Assembly (NCBI RefSeq): GCF_004216755.1
Contig: NZ_SGWZ01000001.1
Span: 1 to 64,000, forward strand
Origin: Kerstersia gyiorum
Lineage (GTDB): Bacteria > Pseudomonadota > Gammaproteobacteria > Burkholderiales > Burkholderiaceae_B
DNA: 64,000 bases
Direction of reading: 5' to 3'
Shown here piece by piece: positions 35,913-43,746 of the stretch (positions are counted from its first letter, which is position 1; each line of letters opens with the position of its first letter). Below the pieces are notes generated by a model that searched no databases, was not told the DNA's origin, and saw only the letters and a list, made by a program, of their open reading frames with translations. The translations under genes and the position numbers were made by a program.

Positions 35913-36557
35913 TCAATCAATCGGATGACTATAGCACTCTCTAATCTTAAACTCCGAAATTGTGAAATTTCGCCCCCTATCAACTGCAACAATCGAATCA
36001 ATACCTACAGGCTTCCACACCCCTACTGTAAATTGATAAGGTTTATATCCATCAGGATAATAATCCAATCTATACCAACCAGCCATGCGCGTATCTCGCA
36101 CTGGCATAAACATATATCCAGAAGAAGAATTTCTGTTATCCCCGACCCAATCCATAGGCTGAGAAGGGCTCACATCACCAGAATTGGCACATCTATAATA
36201 AAGACTAGCTTTCGCAATCTTGTTCCCATACTTATCTTCTCCAAAATATTCAGAGAAGGTTCTGGCATGTGAAACAATCTCCATGTGAGACCGTGCCTCT
36301 TGCGCATCTAAAAAAACCTTATCTTCCGTCACGAAAGATGGACATTTCTTGTCCGATTTCAAATATGAAAACCCATCACCTGGCTGGCTAAAAACAAATG
36401 TACAGCTATTTTTTTCTTTATCCGTATAAGTCATGCGATAGCCCTCAAAAGGGTTGATGGCCCCAGGCATAGATACATTTACAGACATCTCGCCCGCCAT
36501 AGCCAACGGAAGAAAAAATGAAATCATAAAAATAGAAATTGTTAGTTTTATTTTCAT
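35913..36557 (-). CDS. Secreted or periplasmic island protein of unknown function
   Basis: 214 residues starting with a clear signal peptide (MKIKLTISIFMISFFLPLAMA, cleaved before GEMSV). The mature part is polar with aromatic-rich strands (FEGYRMTYTDKEKNSCTFVF, DTRMAGWYRLDYYPDGYKPY) and four cysteines that could form disulfides. No family is recognised. It is very AT-rich, transcribed opposite to the replication genes and at the tRNA-proximal end, a common spot for cargo. Its function cannot be read from the sequence. Confidence 0.7.
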   Translation of the reverse strand: MKIKLTISIFMISFFLPLAMAGEMSVNVSMPGAINPFEGYRMTYTDKEKNSCTFVFSQPGDGFSYLKSDKKCPSFVTEDKVFLDAQEARSHMEIVSHARTFSEYFGEDKYGNKIAKASLYYRCANSGDVSPSQPMDWVGDNRNSSSGYMFMPVRDTRMAGWYRLDYYPDGYKPYQFTVGVWKPVGIDSIVAVDRGRNFTISEFKIRECYSHPID

Positions 36558-36836
36558 AATAATTTCGAGAAAAATAGCATAAACATAAAAAACAAAGATT
36601 AATAAAATAAATTGGACACGTAAGCGCAGCTTATTTCAAGTATTTTAGTTTTCATGTGCCGTCGTGACTCGACGCGCTTCTTAGATGCGAGCGAGCGCCA
36701 CCATCTAAGGCGGGATGGAGCACTCTTGAGCGCCTGCCGCTAGGTGAAGCAGCAAAGCCACCCCAGCGTATGCGAAAGCTAGGTCAGCGAGCAACCCGTA
36801 TGCAACTTTGACGCCTCACCCCGATCTTCCGCATGA
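36558..36836. other. Island right-end intergenic region
   Basis: The first about 100 bases are AT-rich and should contain the promoter of the secreted orphan gene. The stretch 36655-36825 is abruptly GC-richer and contains short self-complementary patches (for example around CTTCTTAGATG and CCATCTAAGG at about 36679-36720), which may be part of the island's recombination region or a structured RNA. No gene is supported. Confidence 0.35.
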
Positions 36837-36857
36837 TGTGGGGCTAGATGTGGGGCT
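36837..36857 (+). repeat. Paired TGTGGGGCT motifs at the island right end
   Basis: TGTGGGGCT at 36837-36845 and 36849-36857, 12 bp apart, repeating the arrangement found at 29855-29875 before the integrase. The pair lies 50 bp inside the right attachment site, which suits an arm-type site. Confidence 0.7.
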
Positions 36858-36861
36858 GGAA

Positions 36862-36897
36862 ATAAAAAACCGTTGATTTCAATAAAGAAATCAACGG
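36862..36897 (-). terminator. Terminator of tRNA-Ser(GGA), island-borne copy
   Basis: CCGTTGATTTC at 36870-36880 pairs with GAAATCAACGG at 36887-36897; reading on the minus strand it is followed by TTTTTTAT (36869-36862). It lies 15 bp past the tRNA end. Its similarity to the hairpin at 29671-29711 shows that the island brought its own copy of the terminator as well as the tRNA end. Confidence 0.85.
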
Positions 36898-36906
36898 CTT
36901 ATAAGA

Positions 36907-36927
36907 AATTCCTGGCGGACAGAGGGG
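36907..36927. repeat. Right attachment site overlapping the tRNA-Ser 3' end
   Basis: Exact 21-bp match to 29715-29735; bases 36913-36927 are the last 15 bases of tRNA-Ser(GGA), so integration leaves the tRNA gene whole. Confidence 0.88.
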
Positions 36928-37003
36928 GATTCGAACCCCCGATACGCTTATCACGTATACACGCTTTCCAGGCGTGCGCCTTCAACCACTCGGCCACCTG
37001 TCC
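36913..37003 (-). tRNA. serT: tRNA-Ser (anticodon GGA)
   Basis: On the minus strand the 91-base gene begins GGACAGGTGGCCGAGTGG and ends CTGTCCGCCA. The acceptor ends pair (GGACAG with CTGTCC), the D-loop has the type II pattern, the anticodon loop CTGGAAA gives GGA, a long variable arm (TGTATACGTGATAAGCGTA region) marks a serine tRNA, and the T-arm contains GGGGGTTCGAATCCCCC. The CCA is encoded. It is the integration target of the adjacent island. The gene symbol is by analogy only. Confidence 0.96.
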
Positions 37004-37139
37004 TAATTACCTACTACGTGCCACAGGGAAACCCCACTGGTCACGAGAATCCGTAATTCTAGCAAACTTTCATCGTACCCTGCAGCTTTTTCGCTGCATA
37101 AGACGAAATATCGCTCGGATCAGGGCGAAGCGGCGGACC

Positions 37140-37772
37140 TTAGTCGGTGACGGCGATCTGGCTACGCACGCCAACCATGCGTTCGACATAGCGGGCGATG
37201 GTGTCGATTTCAATGTTCACCCTGGCGCCAGCCTTCAGGTGGCGCAGGGTGGTCACCGCCACCGTATGCGGGATCAGGTTGATGGCAATTTCACAACCGG
37301 CAGGCAGGTCGTGCACACGGTTGACCGTCAGGCTGACGCCATTGACCGTGACCGATCCCTTGTACGCCAGGTAGATCGCCAGGTTGGCAGGCAGGCGCAG
37401 CACCAGCTCATGCGATTCGCCAACGGGCTCGAAACGCACCACCGTGCCCAGGCCGTCCACGTGGCCGGATACGATATGCCCGCCCAGGTAATCTCCCACG
37501 CGCAGCGCCTTTTCCAGGTTGACTTCACCCGGCGCGTCCAGGCCTACCGTGAGGCTCAGGCTTTCACGCGACACATCGACGGCAAAGCCGCCTTGGGTTT
37601 TTTCCACCACAGTCATGCAGGCGCCCTGTATGGCAATGGAGTCCCCCAGCGCCACGTCGGACAAGTCCAACGCATTGGCGCGGATGGTCAGGCGCACGCC
37701 CGACGCAGCATCCGCGCCCAGCGGCGTCACGGTTTCAATGTTCCCGACGGCGGCAACGATTCCAGTAAACAT
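37140..37772 (-). CDS. ribE: Riboflavin synthase alpha subunit
   Basis: Dismutates two 6,7-dimethyl-8-ribityllumazine to riboflavin. The 210-residue chain begins MFTGIVAAVGNIETV and has two lumazine-binding repeats; the second starts at about residue 100 (GDYLGGHIVSGHVDGLG), with the SIAIQGACMTV and SVTVNGVSLTVN strands marking the two halves. It is downstream of ribD on the same strand. The 154-bp gap between them was examined for an FMN riboswitch and did not match. Confidence 0.96.
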   Translation of the reverse strand: MFTGIVAAVGNIETVTPLGADAASGVRLTIRANALDLSDVALGDSIAIQGACMTVVEKTQGGFAVDVSRESLSLTVGLDAPGEVNLEKALRVGDYLGGHIVSGHVDGLGTVVRFEPVGESHELVLRLPANLAIYLAYKGSVTVNGVSLTVNRVHDLPAGCEIAINLIPHTVAVTTLRHLKAGARVNIEIDTIARYVERMVGVRSQIAVTD

Positions 37773-37926
37773 GACTGCTCCTGCTGAAAATTATCGCGAG
37801 GGCGGCCTCCTGCCCCCGCTCAGTCTCCGGCACATCACGCCGGCCAATTCCGAAAGGATACTCCACCCCGGAACACACATGCACCCATCCGGGCCAGGCG
37901 GGCCGAAGCCGCCGGCCACGGCCCCT

Positions 37927-39057
37927 TTACCCAAGGCGCACCTGCGCACGCAGGGCGTCCCAGTGTTCCGCCACTCTGGCGCGCACGCGCACGTCCGCGC
38001 CCAGCCGCACCATGTCGGTGAACTCGAAGCGCCGCGCCTGCGCCAGGCTGCTCAAGGCAGGCAACCTGGCCATGGGCTGCGCATCGCCCAGCAGCACGGG
38101 CGCCACATAGGAGATCAATTCATCGACGCACCCGGCACGCAGCAAGGCGCCATTGAGTCCCGGGCCGGCTTCCACGTGAACTTCATTGACACCATCCGCA
38201 GCCAGCCACTGCATCACCGCCGGCAGGTCAACCGTTCCCGGGCGCTCGCCCGGCAGCAGGATCACCTGCACGCCACGCTGCGCCAGGCGGGCCGCCTTGG
38301 CATCGTCTTCACGTGCGGTAAAAACCAGCAGCGGCGCGCCTTCGATCAACAAGGCATCCTCGGGCAAGCGGAAATCGCCGTCTATCAGGGCCTTGCGTGG
38401 CTGACGCGGGGTCTCCAGCGCACGTACGTTGAGACGCGGATTGTCATGCAGCACCGTACCGATGCCGGTCAGCACCACGCAGCTGCGAGCGCGCCAGCGA
38501 TGGCCGTCATCACGGGCCTGCGGACCGGTAATCCATTGCGACTGACCGTTCTCCAGGGCGCTGCGGCCATCCAGTGAGGCCGCCGTCTTGAGCCAGGCCC
38601 AAGGCGTGCCCCGGCTCATCCTGGCCACAAAGCCGATATTGAGCGCCAGCGCTTCTTCTTCGCAGATACCAGCAACCGTCTGGATGCCCGCGGCGCGCAG
38701 GCGCGCCATGCCCCGGCCATTGACCAGGGGGTTGGGATCGCCCATGGCTGCCACGACACGGCCCAGCCCTGCCGCCACCAACGCATCGCAGCAGGGCGGC
38801 GTGCGGCCAAAGTGGCTGCAAGGCTCCAGCGTGACATAAGCCGTCGCGCCACGCACATCCGCACCACGCGCGGCGGCATCCCGCAGGGCGCAGACTTCCG
38901 CATGCGGGCCGCCGACGGCCTGGGTCGCCCCCGCGCCCAACACCACGCCATCACGTACGATGACGCAGCCTACCCTGGGGTTGGGAGTCGTGATGTTGGT
39001 CACTGCTTCCGCCAGCGCCAGCGCCTGGCGCATCCAGGCGATATCCTGATCAGCCAT
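37927..39057 (-). CDS. ribD: Bifunctional riboflavin deaminase/reductase RibD
   Basis: Second and third steps of riboflavin synthesis. The 376-residue protein has an N-terminal deaminase domain with zinc site GPHAEVCAL and EPCSHFGRTPPCCDAL, and a C-terminal NADPH-dependent reductase domain (TAASLDGRSALENGQSQWIT, VHVEAGPGLNGALL). The ATG at 39057 (MADQDIAWMRQAL) is used; GGA lies upstream. It follows nrdR by 48 bp, in the common glyA-nrdR-ribD-ribE order. Confidence 0.96.
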   Translation of the reverse strand: MADQDIAWMRQALALAEAVTNITTPNPRVGCVIVRDGVVLGAGATQAVGGPHAEVCALRDAAARGADVRGATAYVTLEPCSHFGRTPPCCDALVAAGLGRVVAAMGDPNPLVNGRGMARLRAAGIQTVAGICEEEALALNIGFVARMSRGTPWAWLKTAASLDGRSALENGQSQWITGPQARDDGHRWRARSCVVLTGIGTVLHDNPRLNVRALETPRQPRKALIDGDFRLPEDALLIEGAPLLVFTAREDDAKAARLAQRGVQVILLPGERPGTVDLPAVMQWLAADGVNEVHVEAGPGLNGALLRAGCVDELISYVAPVLLGDAQPMARLPALSSLAQARRFEFTDMVRLGADVRVRARVAEHWDALRAQVRLG

Positions 39058-39105
39058 GCTTGTTTCCTTGATGCGCCGCATGCGGCGCGGCCTGCAATAT
39101 CGCTG

Positions 39106-39582
39106 CTATTTGTCTTTCGGCGCCTCGCCACGCGGCCCCTGCATGGCCCGGATGGCGCGGACAAACTCACCGATGTCCTCAAAGCTCTGGTAGACAGAGG
39201 CATAGCGCACGTAGGCGACCTGATCCAGGTTCTTGAGTTCCTGCATGACCAGTTCCCCCACGCGAGAACTCGGGACTTCGCGCAGGCCGCTGGTCATGAG
39301 CGCTTCTTCGATGCGCACCACTGCGGCATCCACGTCTGCCGTCGCAACCGGGCGCTTGCGCAGTGCCAGGGCCAGGCTGGCACGCAACTTGGCACGCTCA
39401 TAGTCGGTGCGGCTGCCATTGCGCTTGACGATGTACGGCAGGTCCAGCTCCGCCCTCTCGAAGGTCGTGAAGCGGCGTTCGCAAGCGAGACAGCGGCGGC
39501 GCCGGCGTATGGTCTGTCCTTCTTCCATGGCGCGGGAATCCAGCACCTGGGTGTCCTGATGGCCGCAAAAAGGGCATTTCAC
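39106..39582 (-). CDS. nrdR: Transcriptional repressor NrdR
   Basis: 158 residues: an N-terminal zinc ribbon (MKCPFCGHQDTQVLDSR and RRRRCLACERRF) binds NrdR boxes and an ATP-cone domain (PYIVKRNGSRTDYERAKL) senses ATP/dATP. It represses ribonucleotide reductase genes, which are not in this window. It lies between glyA and ribD on the same strand, and a terminator separates it from glyA. Confidence 0.97.
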   Translation of the reverse strand: MKCPFCGHQDTQVLDSRAMEEGQTIRRRRRCLACERRFTTFERAELDLPYIVKRNGSRTDYERAKLRASLALALRKRPVATADVDAAVVRIEEALMTSGLREVPSSRVGELVMQELKNLDQVAYVRYASVYQSFEDIGEFVRAIRAMQGPRGEAPKDK

Positions 39583-39609
39583 GCTGTCAGTCTCCTGTTT
39601 CCAGAATGC

Positions 39610-39643
39610 AAAAACGCGACTCGCATCATATACGAGCCGCGTT
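39610..39643 (-). terminator. Intrinsic terminator after glyA
   Basis: On the minus strand AACGCGGCTCG (39643-39633) pairs with CGAGTCGCGTT (39623-39613), with one G-T pair and a 9-base loop, followed by a T-run (39614-39610). It should separate glyA transcripts from the nrdR-rib genes. Confidence 0.8.
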
Positions 39644-39693
39644 CCTCCGGGACAGGCGCCAGCCGCCAGGCAGCCGGCGCCCCGTGCCAGGGC

Positions 39694-40938
39694 TTATTTG
39701 TAGACCGGCAGGCGGGCCGTCAGCTCGCTGACGCGCGCGCGCACCTTGGCGATGTTATCGGCGTCATGCGGATTGTCGAGCACGTCGGCGATCAGGTTGG
39801 CGGTCAGTTCGGCTTCGGCCTCGCCAAAACCACGCGTGGTGATGGCCGGCGTACCCAAACGGATGCCGCTGGTAACGAACGGCTTTTCCGGATCGTTGGG
39901 AATGGCGTTCTTGTTCACCGTGATGTGGGCCTGGCCCAGCACCGCTTCGGCTTCCTTGCCGGTGATGCCCTTGGCGCGCAGATCAACCAGCATGACGTGG
40001 CTTTCGGTACGGCCGGACACGATGCGCAGACCACGCTTGACCAGCGTTTCCGCCATGACCTTGGCATTCTTGACGACCTGGGCGGCGTAGTCACGGAAGG
40101 AAGGATCCAGCGCTTCCTTGAAAGCCACGGCCTTGGCGGCAATGACGTGCTCCAGGGGCCCCCCCTGGATGCCGGGGAAAATTGCAGAATTGACAGCCTT
40201 TTCGAATTCGGCCTTCATCATGATCACGCCACCGCGCGGGCCGCGCAGCGACTTGTGCGTGGTAGACGTCACGAAGTCGGCGTGCGGTACCGGGTTAGGG
40301 TACGCGCCACCGGCGACCAGGCCGGCGTAGTGGGCGATGTCAACCATCAGCAGCGCGCCGTTTTCATGGGCGATGCGGGCCAGGCGCTCGAAGTCGATGT
40401 GCAGCGAGTAGGCGGACGCGCCAGCCACGATCAGCTTGGGCTTGTGTTCGCGCGCCAGGGCTTCGACCTGTTCGTAGTTCAGGACTTCATTGGCATCCAG
40501 GCCGTACTGATGGAAGTTGTACAGTTTGCCGGAGGAATTGACGCTGGCGCCGTGGGTCAGGTGGCCGCCTTCGGCCAGGCTCATGCCCAGGACGGAGTCG
40601 CCCGGCTTCAGGACGGCGTTGTAGACGCCCTGGTTGGCCTGGGAGCCGGAATTGGGCTGCACATTCGCCGCTTCAGCGCCAAAGAGTTCCTTCAGGCGGT
40701 CGATGGCCAGCTGTTCGACGATGTCGACGAATTCGCAACCACCGTAGTAGCGCTTGCCGGGATAACCTTCCGCATATTTGTTGGTCAGCTGCGTACCCTG
40801 GGCCTGCATCACCGCCGGGCTGGCATAGTTTTCCGAAGCAATCAGCTCGATGTGCTGTTCCTGGCGGACGTCTTCCTTCTGGATGGCGTCCCACAGTTCG
40901 GGGTCGACCTTATCAAGGGTACGGGTGCGATCAAACAT
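39694..40938 (-). CDS. glyA: Serine hydroxymethyltransferase
   Basis: PLP enzyme converting serine and THF to glycine and methylene-THF. The 414-residue protein begins MFDRTRTLDKVDPELWDAI and shows ENYASPAV, the GYPGKRYYGGCEFVD segment, LTHGA and the PLP lysine in VTSTTHKSLRGPRGG. Length is as usual. The leader (40939-41176) was checked for a glycine riboswitch and none was seen. Confidence 0.98.
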   Translation of the reverse strand: MFDRTRTLDKVDPELWDAIQKEDVRQEQHIELIASENYASPAVMQAQGTQLTNKYAEGYPGKRYYGGCEFVDIVEQLAIDRLKELFGAEAANVQPNSGSQANQGVYNAVLKPGDSVLGMSLAEGGHLTHGASVNSSGKLYNFHQYGLDANEVLNYEQVEALAREHKPKLIVAGASAYSLHIDFERLARIAHENGALLMVDIAHYAGLVAGGAYPNPVPHADFVTSTTHKSLRGPRGGVIMMKAEFEKAVNSAIFPGIQGGPLEHVIAAKAVAFKEALDPSFRDYAAQVVKNAKVMAETLVKRGLRIVSGRTESHVMLVDLRAKGITGKEAEAVLGQAHITVNKNAIPNDPEKPFVTSGIRLGTPAITTRGFGEAEAELTANLIADVLDNPHDADNIAKVRARVSELTARLPVYK

Positions 40939-41176
40939 TTGGGGGTCCTGAGCTCAATAGCGTGAAACACGAAGAAGCTATTTAGTTTACCCCGCCAGGC
41001 ACTGCAAAATGCATCATCAGGCAGCGATCGGCCATAAAAAAACCCTGCTTGTGTGCCAAACTGCCACGTTTGCCCGCACGCGGCAAAAAAAGCGCATGCA
41101 GGACTTGAGCATCACTCATGCAAGGGCCCGGGCACACCGCGCAGCGGCATCCGCCCTGGGCCCGGGCGGCCTGGCA

Positions 41177-41833
41177 TCAGGATGCCGGCGGGCCGATGCG
41201 CACAGGCGCAAGCGCCGGATTCAACGTGAAGGTTCCAGTCCAGGAGGCACTGTCGAGCACGTGGCCGTCCATTGCCTGCTGCACGTCCTTGCCGTCGAAA
41301 CGTTCCGGCAGCGCCAGCGTTTCGACATCCAGCGCATACAGCGTAAACACATAGCGGTGCACGCGCGCGTCGTTCCATGGCGGGCACGGACCATCGTAGC
41401 CGTAATAATCGCCAGACATGTCGGGGTCGGCCGCAAACCAGCCGGTATAGTCGTTGATCCCCTGGCGCACGCCGGCGATGTGGGTTTGCGGACCGCTCTT
41501 GCCGCGGGCACTGATGCCATTGGAAAAATGGCCTTCCTCAAGCGTGCGGAAACGGGCAGGCAGATCGACCAGCACCCAGTGGAAGAAATCCGTGCGGGGC
41601 AGATCGGCAGGCACAAGGCGGTCGGCCACGTTGACATCGTCGGGAACAGTGGGGACGTCGGGATCGACGCACAGCAGCGCGAAGGACTTCACGCCTTCGG
41701 GGACATCGCTCCATGTGAACTGCGGGTTGAAGTTATCCGCCAGCTCTACCCTGGATTTGACATCCATTTTGCCGAAGGCATAGTGCTCCGGGATCGGTGC
41801 GCCGTCAGCAAAGGAAAGACTTGCGAGTTTCAT
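41177..41833 (-). CDS. YbhB/YbcL family (PEBP-like) protein
   Basis: Phosphatidylethanolamine-binding-protein fold of 218 residues, related to E. coli YbhB/YbcL. Family features are FTWSDVPEGVKSFALLCVDPDVP, DFFHWVLVDLP, GYDGPCPPWNDARVHRYVFTLYALD. There is no signal peptide, so it is cytoplasmic. The biochemical role of bacterial members is unsettled. It stands alone, upstream of glyA on the same strand. Confidence 0.88.
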   Translation of the reverse strand: MKLASLSFADGAPIPEHYAFGKMDVKSRVELADNFNPQFTWSDVPEGVKSFALLCVDPDVPTVPDDVNVADRLVPADLPRTDFFHWVLVDLPARFRTLEEGHFSNGISARGKSGPQTHIAGVRQGINDYTGWFAADPDMSGDYYGYDGPCPPWNDARVHRYVFTLYALDVETLALPERFDGKDVQQAMDGHVLDSASWTGTFTLNPALAPVRIGPPAS

Positions 41834-42155
41834 GGGAACAGCTCCTCGTGGAATGGCTGGACGCCGGCCTGGACAAATACGACTGCGGCTTCAAGAAGGC
41901 AACCCGGGTTGCCACGGCGCCGCCCAGCACTAGGAAACAAACGATGCGCCCCGCACCATGGCGGTTCGCCAGACCGCGTAAAAATCAAGCAGCCGTAACG
42001 TTATCCTACAGCAAAACCTTCTTTTTTATCGTAAAAAAGCTGTCATTTTGCAGGTAAAAATCAGCATCAGAAATCCGGCCCAGCCCCCATGCATACTAGG
42101 AAAAATCCTAGGAAAAACCTGGGCTGCACTGGCAAAAAACCTAGAATCAGGCAAG
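41834..42155. other. Intergenic region without a gene
   Basis: No protein gene is supported. The only small feature is CTAGGA at 42096-42101 pairing with TCCTAG at 42106-42111, with a related GGAAAAACCT just after it. The stretch around 41990-42060 is AT-rich and may include the promoter of the PEBP-like gene. Confidence 0.4.
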
Positions 42156-42195
42156 AAAAACCCGGCTCCATTCCTGAAGAATGGGCCGGGTTTTT
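42156..42195. terminator. Strong terminator after tyrS
   Basis: AAAAACCCGGC and CCATTC on one side pair with GAATGG and GCCGGGTTTTT on the other across a short loop, with A-runs and T-runs at both ends, so it can stop transcription either way. It is about 90 bp beyond the tyrS stop. Confidence 0.85.
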
Positions 42196-42282
42196 CCTAA
42201 CGCGGCCTTCCCTGACGACGTGCCGCGCGCCATGCAGGCGTCGGCCAGACCAGCGCCCGCTACCCGGGCAGGCGGCGTCGGC

Positions 42283-43515
42283 TCAGGCTGCGACCAGCGT
42301 GACGCGTGCGAAACGGCGCTTGCCCACCTGGATCACGTACTCGCCTGCCGCCAGCGTCAGGGCGCGGTCTTCGACCCGCTGGCCGTCCACGCGCACGCCA
42401 CCCTGCTCGATGTTGCGGTTGGCCTCGGTGCCCGACGGCACCAGGCCCGCTTCACGCAGCACCTTGGCAATGCCCAGCGGAGCGCCGGCAATGGTGACTT
42501 CTGGCATGTTCTCCGGGACGGCGCCGTCCCGGAAACGTGCGTCGAATGCCTCTGCGGCGGATTCGGCCGCGGCCGCGCCATGGAAGCGCGCCACCAATTC
42601 GCGGCCCAGCAGCACCTTCACATCGCGCGGATTGCGGCCGGCGTCGACCTCTGCCTTCAGCGCCGCGATTTCGTCGAGCGACAGGAAGGACAGCAGCTCG
42701 TAGTACTTCCACATCAGCGTGTCGGAGATCGACATCAGCTTGCCGAACATGGAGTCAGGCGCTTCAGTCACGCCGATGTAGTTGCCCTTGGACTTGGACA
42801 TCTTCTCGACACCGTCGGTACCGACCAGCAGCGGCATGGTCAGCACGCACTGCTGCGCCATGCCATATTCCTTCTGCAATTCGCGGCCCACCAGCAGGTT
42901 GAACTTCTGGTCGGTTCCGCCCAGCTCCATGTCGGCCTTGAGCGCAACCGAATCGTACCCCTGCAGCAGCGGGTAGATGAATTCGTGCACCGAGATGGGG
43001 ATACCGCCCTTGAAACGCTTGGTGAAGTCGTCGCGCTCCATCATGCGGGCCACGGTATAGCGCGACGCCAGTTGAATCAGCCCGCGCGTGCCCAGCGAAT
43101 CGCACCATTCCGAGTTGTAGCGGACTTCAGTGCGCGAACGATCCAGCACCAGGCTGGCTTGCGAATAATAGGTTTGGGCGTTGGTCTCGATCTGCTCGCG
43201 CGTCAGCGGCGGGCGGGTGCTGTTGCGGCCGCTGGGGTCGCCGATGGTGGCAGTGAAGTCGCCGATCAGGAAGATGACCTTGTGGCCCAGGTCCTGCAGC
43301 TGACGCAGCTTGTTCAGGACGACGGTGTGGCCAAGGTGGATGTCGGGCGCGGTAGGATCCAGCCCCAGCTTGATCCGCAGCGGCTCACCCGAGGCACGGC
43401 TCTTTTCCAGTTTCTGAGCCAGTTCGGATTCAACCAGCAACTCATCGCAACCGCGGCGGATGATCTTCAGATCTTCCTGAGTTTGGGGGGAAATTGTTTC
43501 AGAAGATGAGGACAT
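42283..43515 (-). CDS. tyrS: Tyrosyl-tRNA synthetase
   Basis: Class I synthetase of 410 residues. The HIGH-type motif is DPTAPDIHLGHTVVLNKL, the KMSKS motif is VEKMSKSKGNYIGV, and a C-terminal S4-like RNA-binding domain (NRNIEQGGVRVDGQRVED) ends the protein. It is the beta-proteobacterial type with the extended first motif. The ATG at 43515 (MSSSSETISPQTQ) is preferred; upstream in-frame ATGs at 43548 and 43773 lack conserved sequence. It is divergent from the M23 peptidase gene. Confidence 0.96.
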   Translation of the reverse strand: MSSSSETISPQTQEDLKIIRRGCDELLVESELAQKLEKSRASGEPLRIKLGLDPTAPDIHLGHTVVLNKLRQLQDLGHKVIFLIGDFTATIGDPSGRNSTRPPLTREQIETNAQTYYSQASLVLDRSRTEVRYNSEWCDSLGTRGLIQLASRYTVARMMERDDFTKRFKGGIPISVHEFIYPLLQGYDSVALKADMELGGTDQKFNLLVGRELQKEYGMAQQCVLTMPLLVGTDGVEKMSKSKGNYIGVTEAPDSMFGKLMSISDTLMWKYYELLSFLSLDEIAALKAEVDAGRNPRDVKVLLGRELVARFHGAAAAESAAEAFDARFRDGAVPENMPEVTIAGAPLGIAKVLREAGLVPSGTEANRNIEQGGVRVDGQRVEDRALTLAAGEYVIQVGKRRFARVTLVAA

Positions 43516-43746
43516 TGGGTAAATGGTAGCCTTGGCGGCTGTAAGCATGTTAAAAAAGGCTAAATTCAAGGTGTTATCGCACCTTGTCGCGCAATTCTCC
43601 CGGCAATCATAACGCGCCAGGAGATTTCTGCTTCGCAGTCTCCCCTCGAATTTATTCTGGCAGCCTGGCCAACTCGCGGGAACTTCTCCTGGAGCCACTT
43701 GGTCTGCCATGCATTGTTCCCAAACCTTGGCAATAGGGCTCCAGCG

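Larger units (their letters stand above)
29715..36927. mobile_element. 7.2-kb satellite-like genomic island at tRNA-Ser(GGA)
   Basis: Bounded by 21-bp direct repeats derived from the tRNA 3' end, with a tyrosine integrase just inside the left end. Order: integrase, GYF_2 membrane protein, a degenerate frame, an orphan gene, AlpA-like regulator, zinc-ribbon protein, primase-helicase, iteron-like repeats, a secreted orphan on the other strand. Codon choice and base composition are clearly more AT-rich than the flanks. Int/AlpA/primase-helicase is the core of P4-like and PICI phage satellites; there is no terminase, capsid or conjugation gene, so a satellite or minimal integrative element is inferred. 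Confidence 0.88.

Noticed and set aside
37773..37926. FMN riboswitch between ribD and ribE
   Set aside because: The minus-strand sequence lacks the conserved RFN elements; the spacing alone prompted the check.
38812..40965. Long plus-strand frame opposite glyA, nrdR and the ribD start
   Set aside because: It is antisense to strongly conserved genes and its product is His/Gln/Gly-rich without domains, typical of a shadow frame in high-GC DNA.
40939..41176. Glycine riboswitch ahead of glyA
   Set aside because: No tandem aptamer pattern was seen in the leader.
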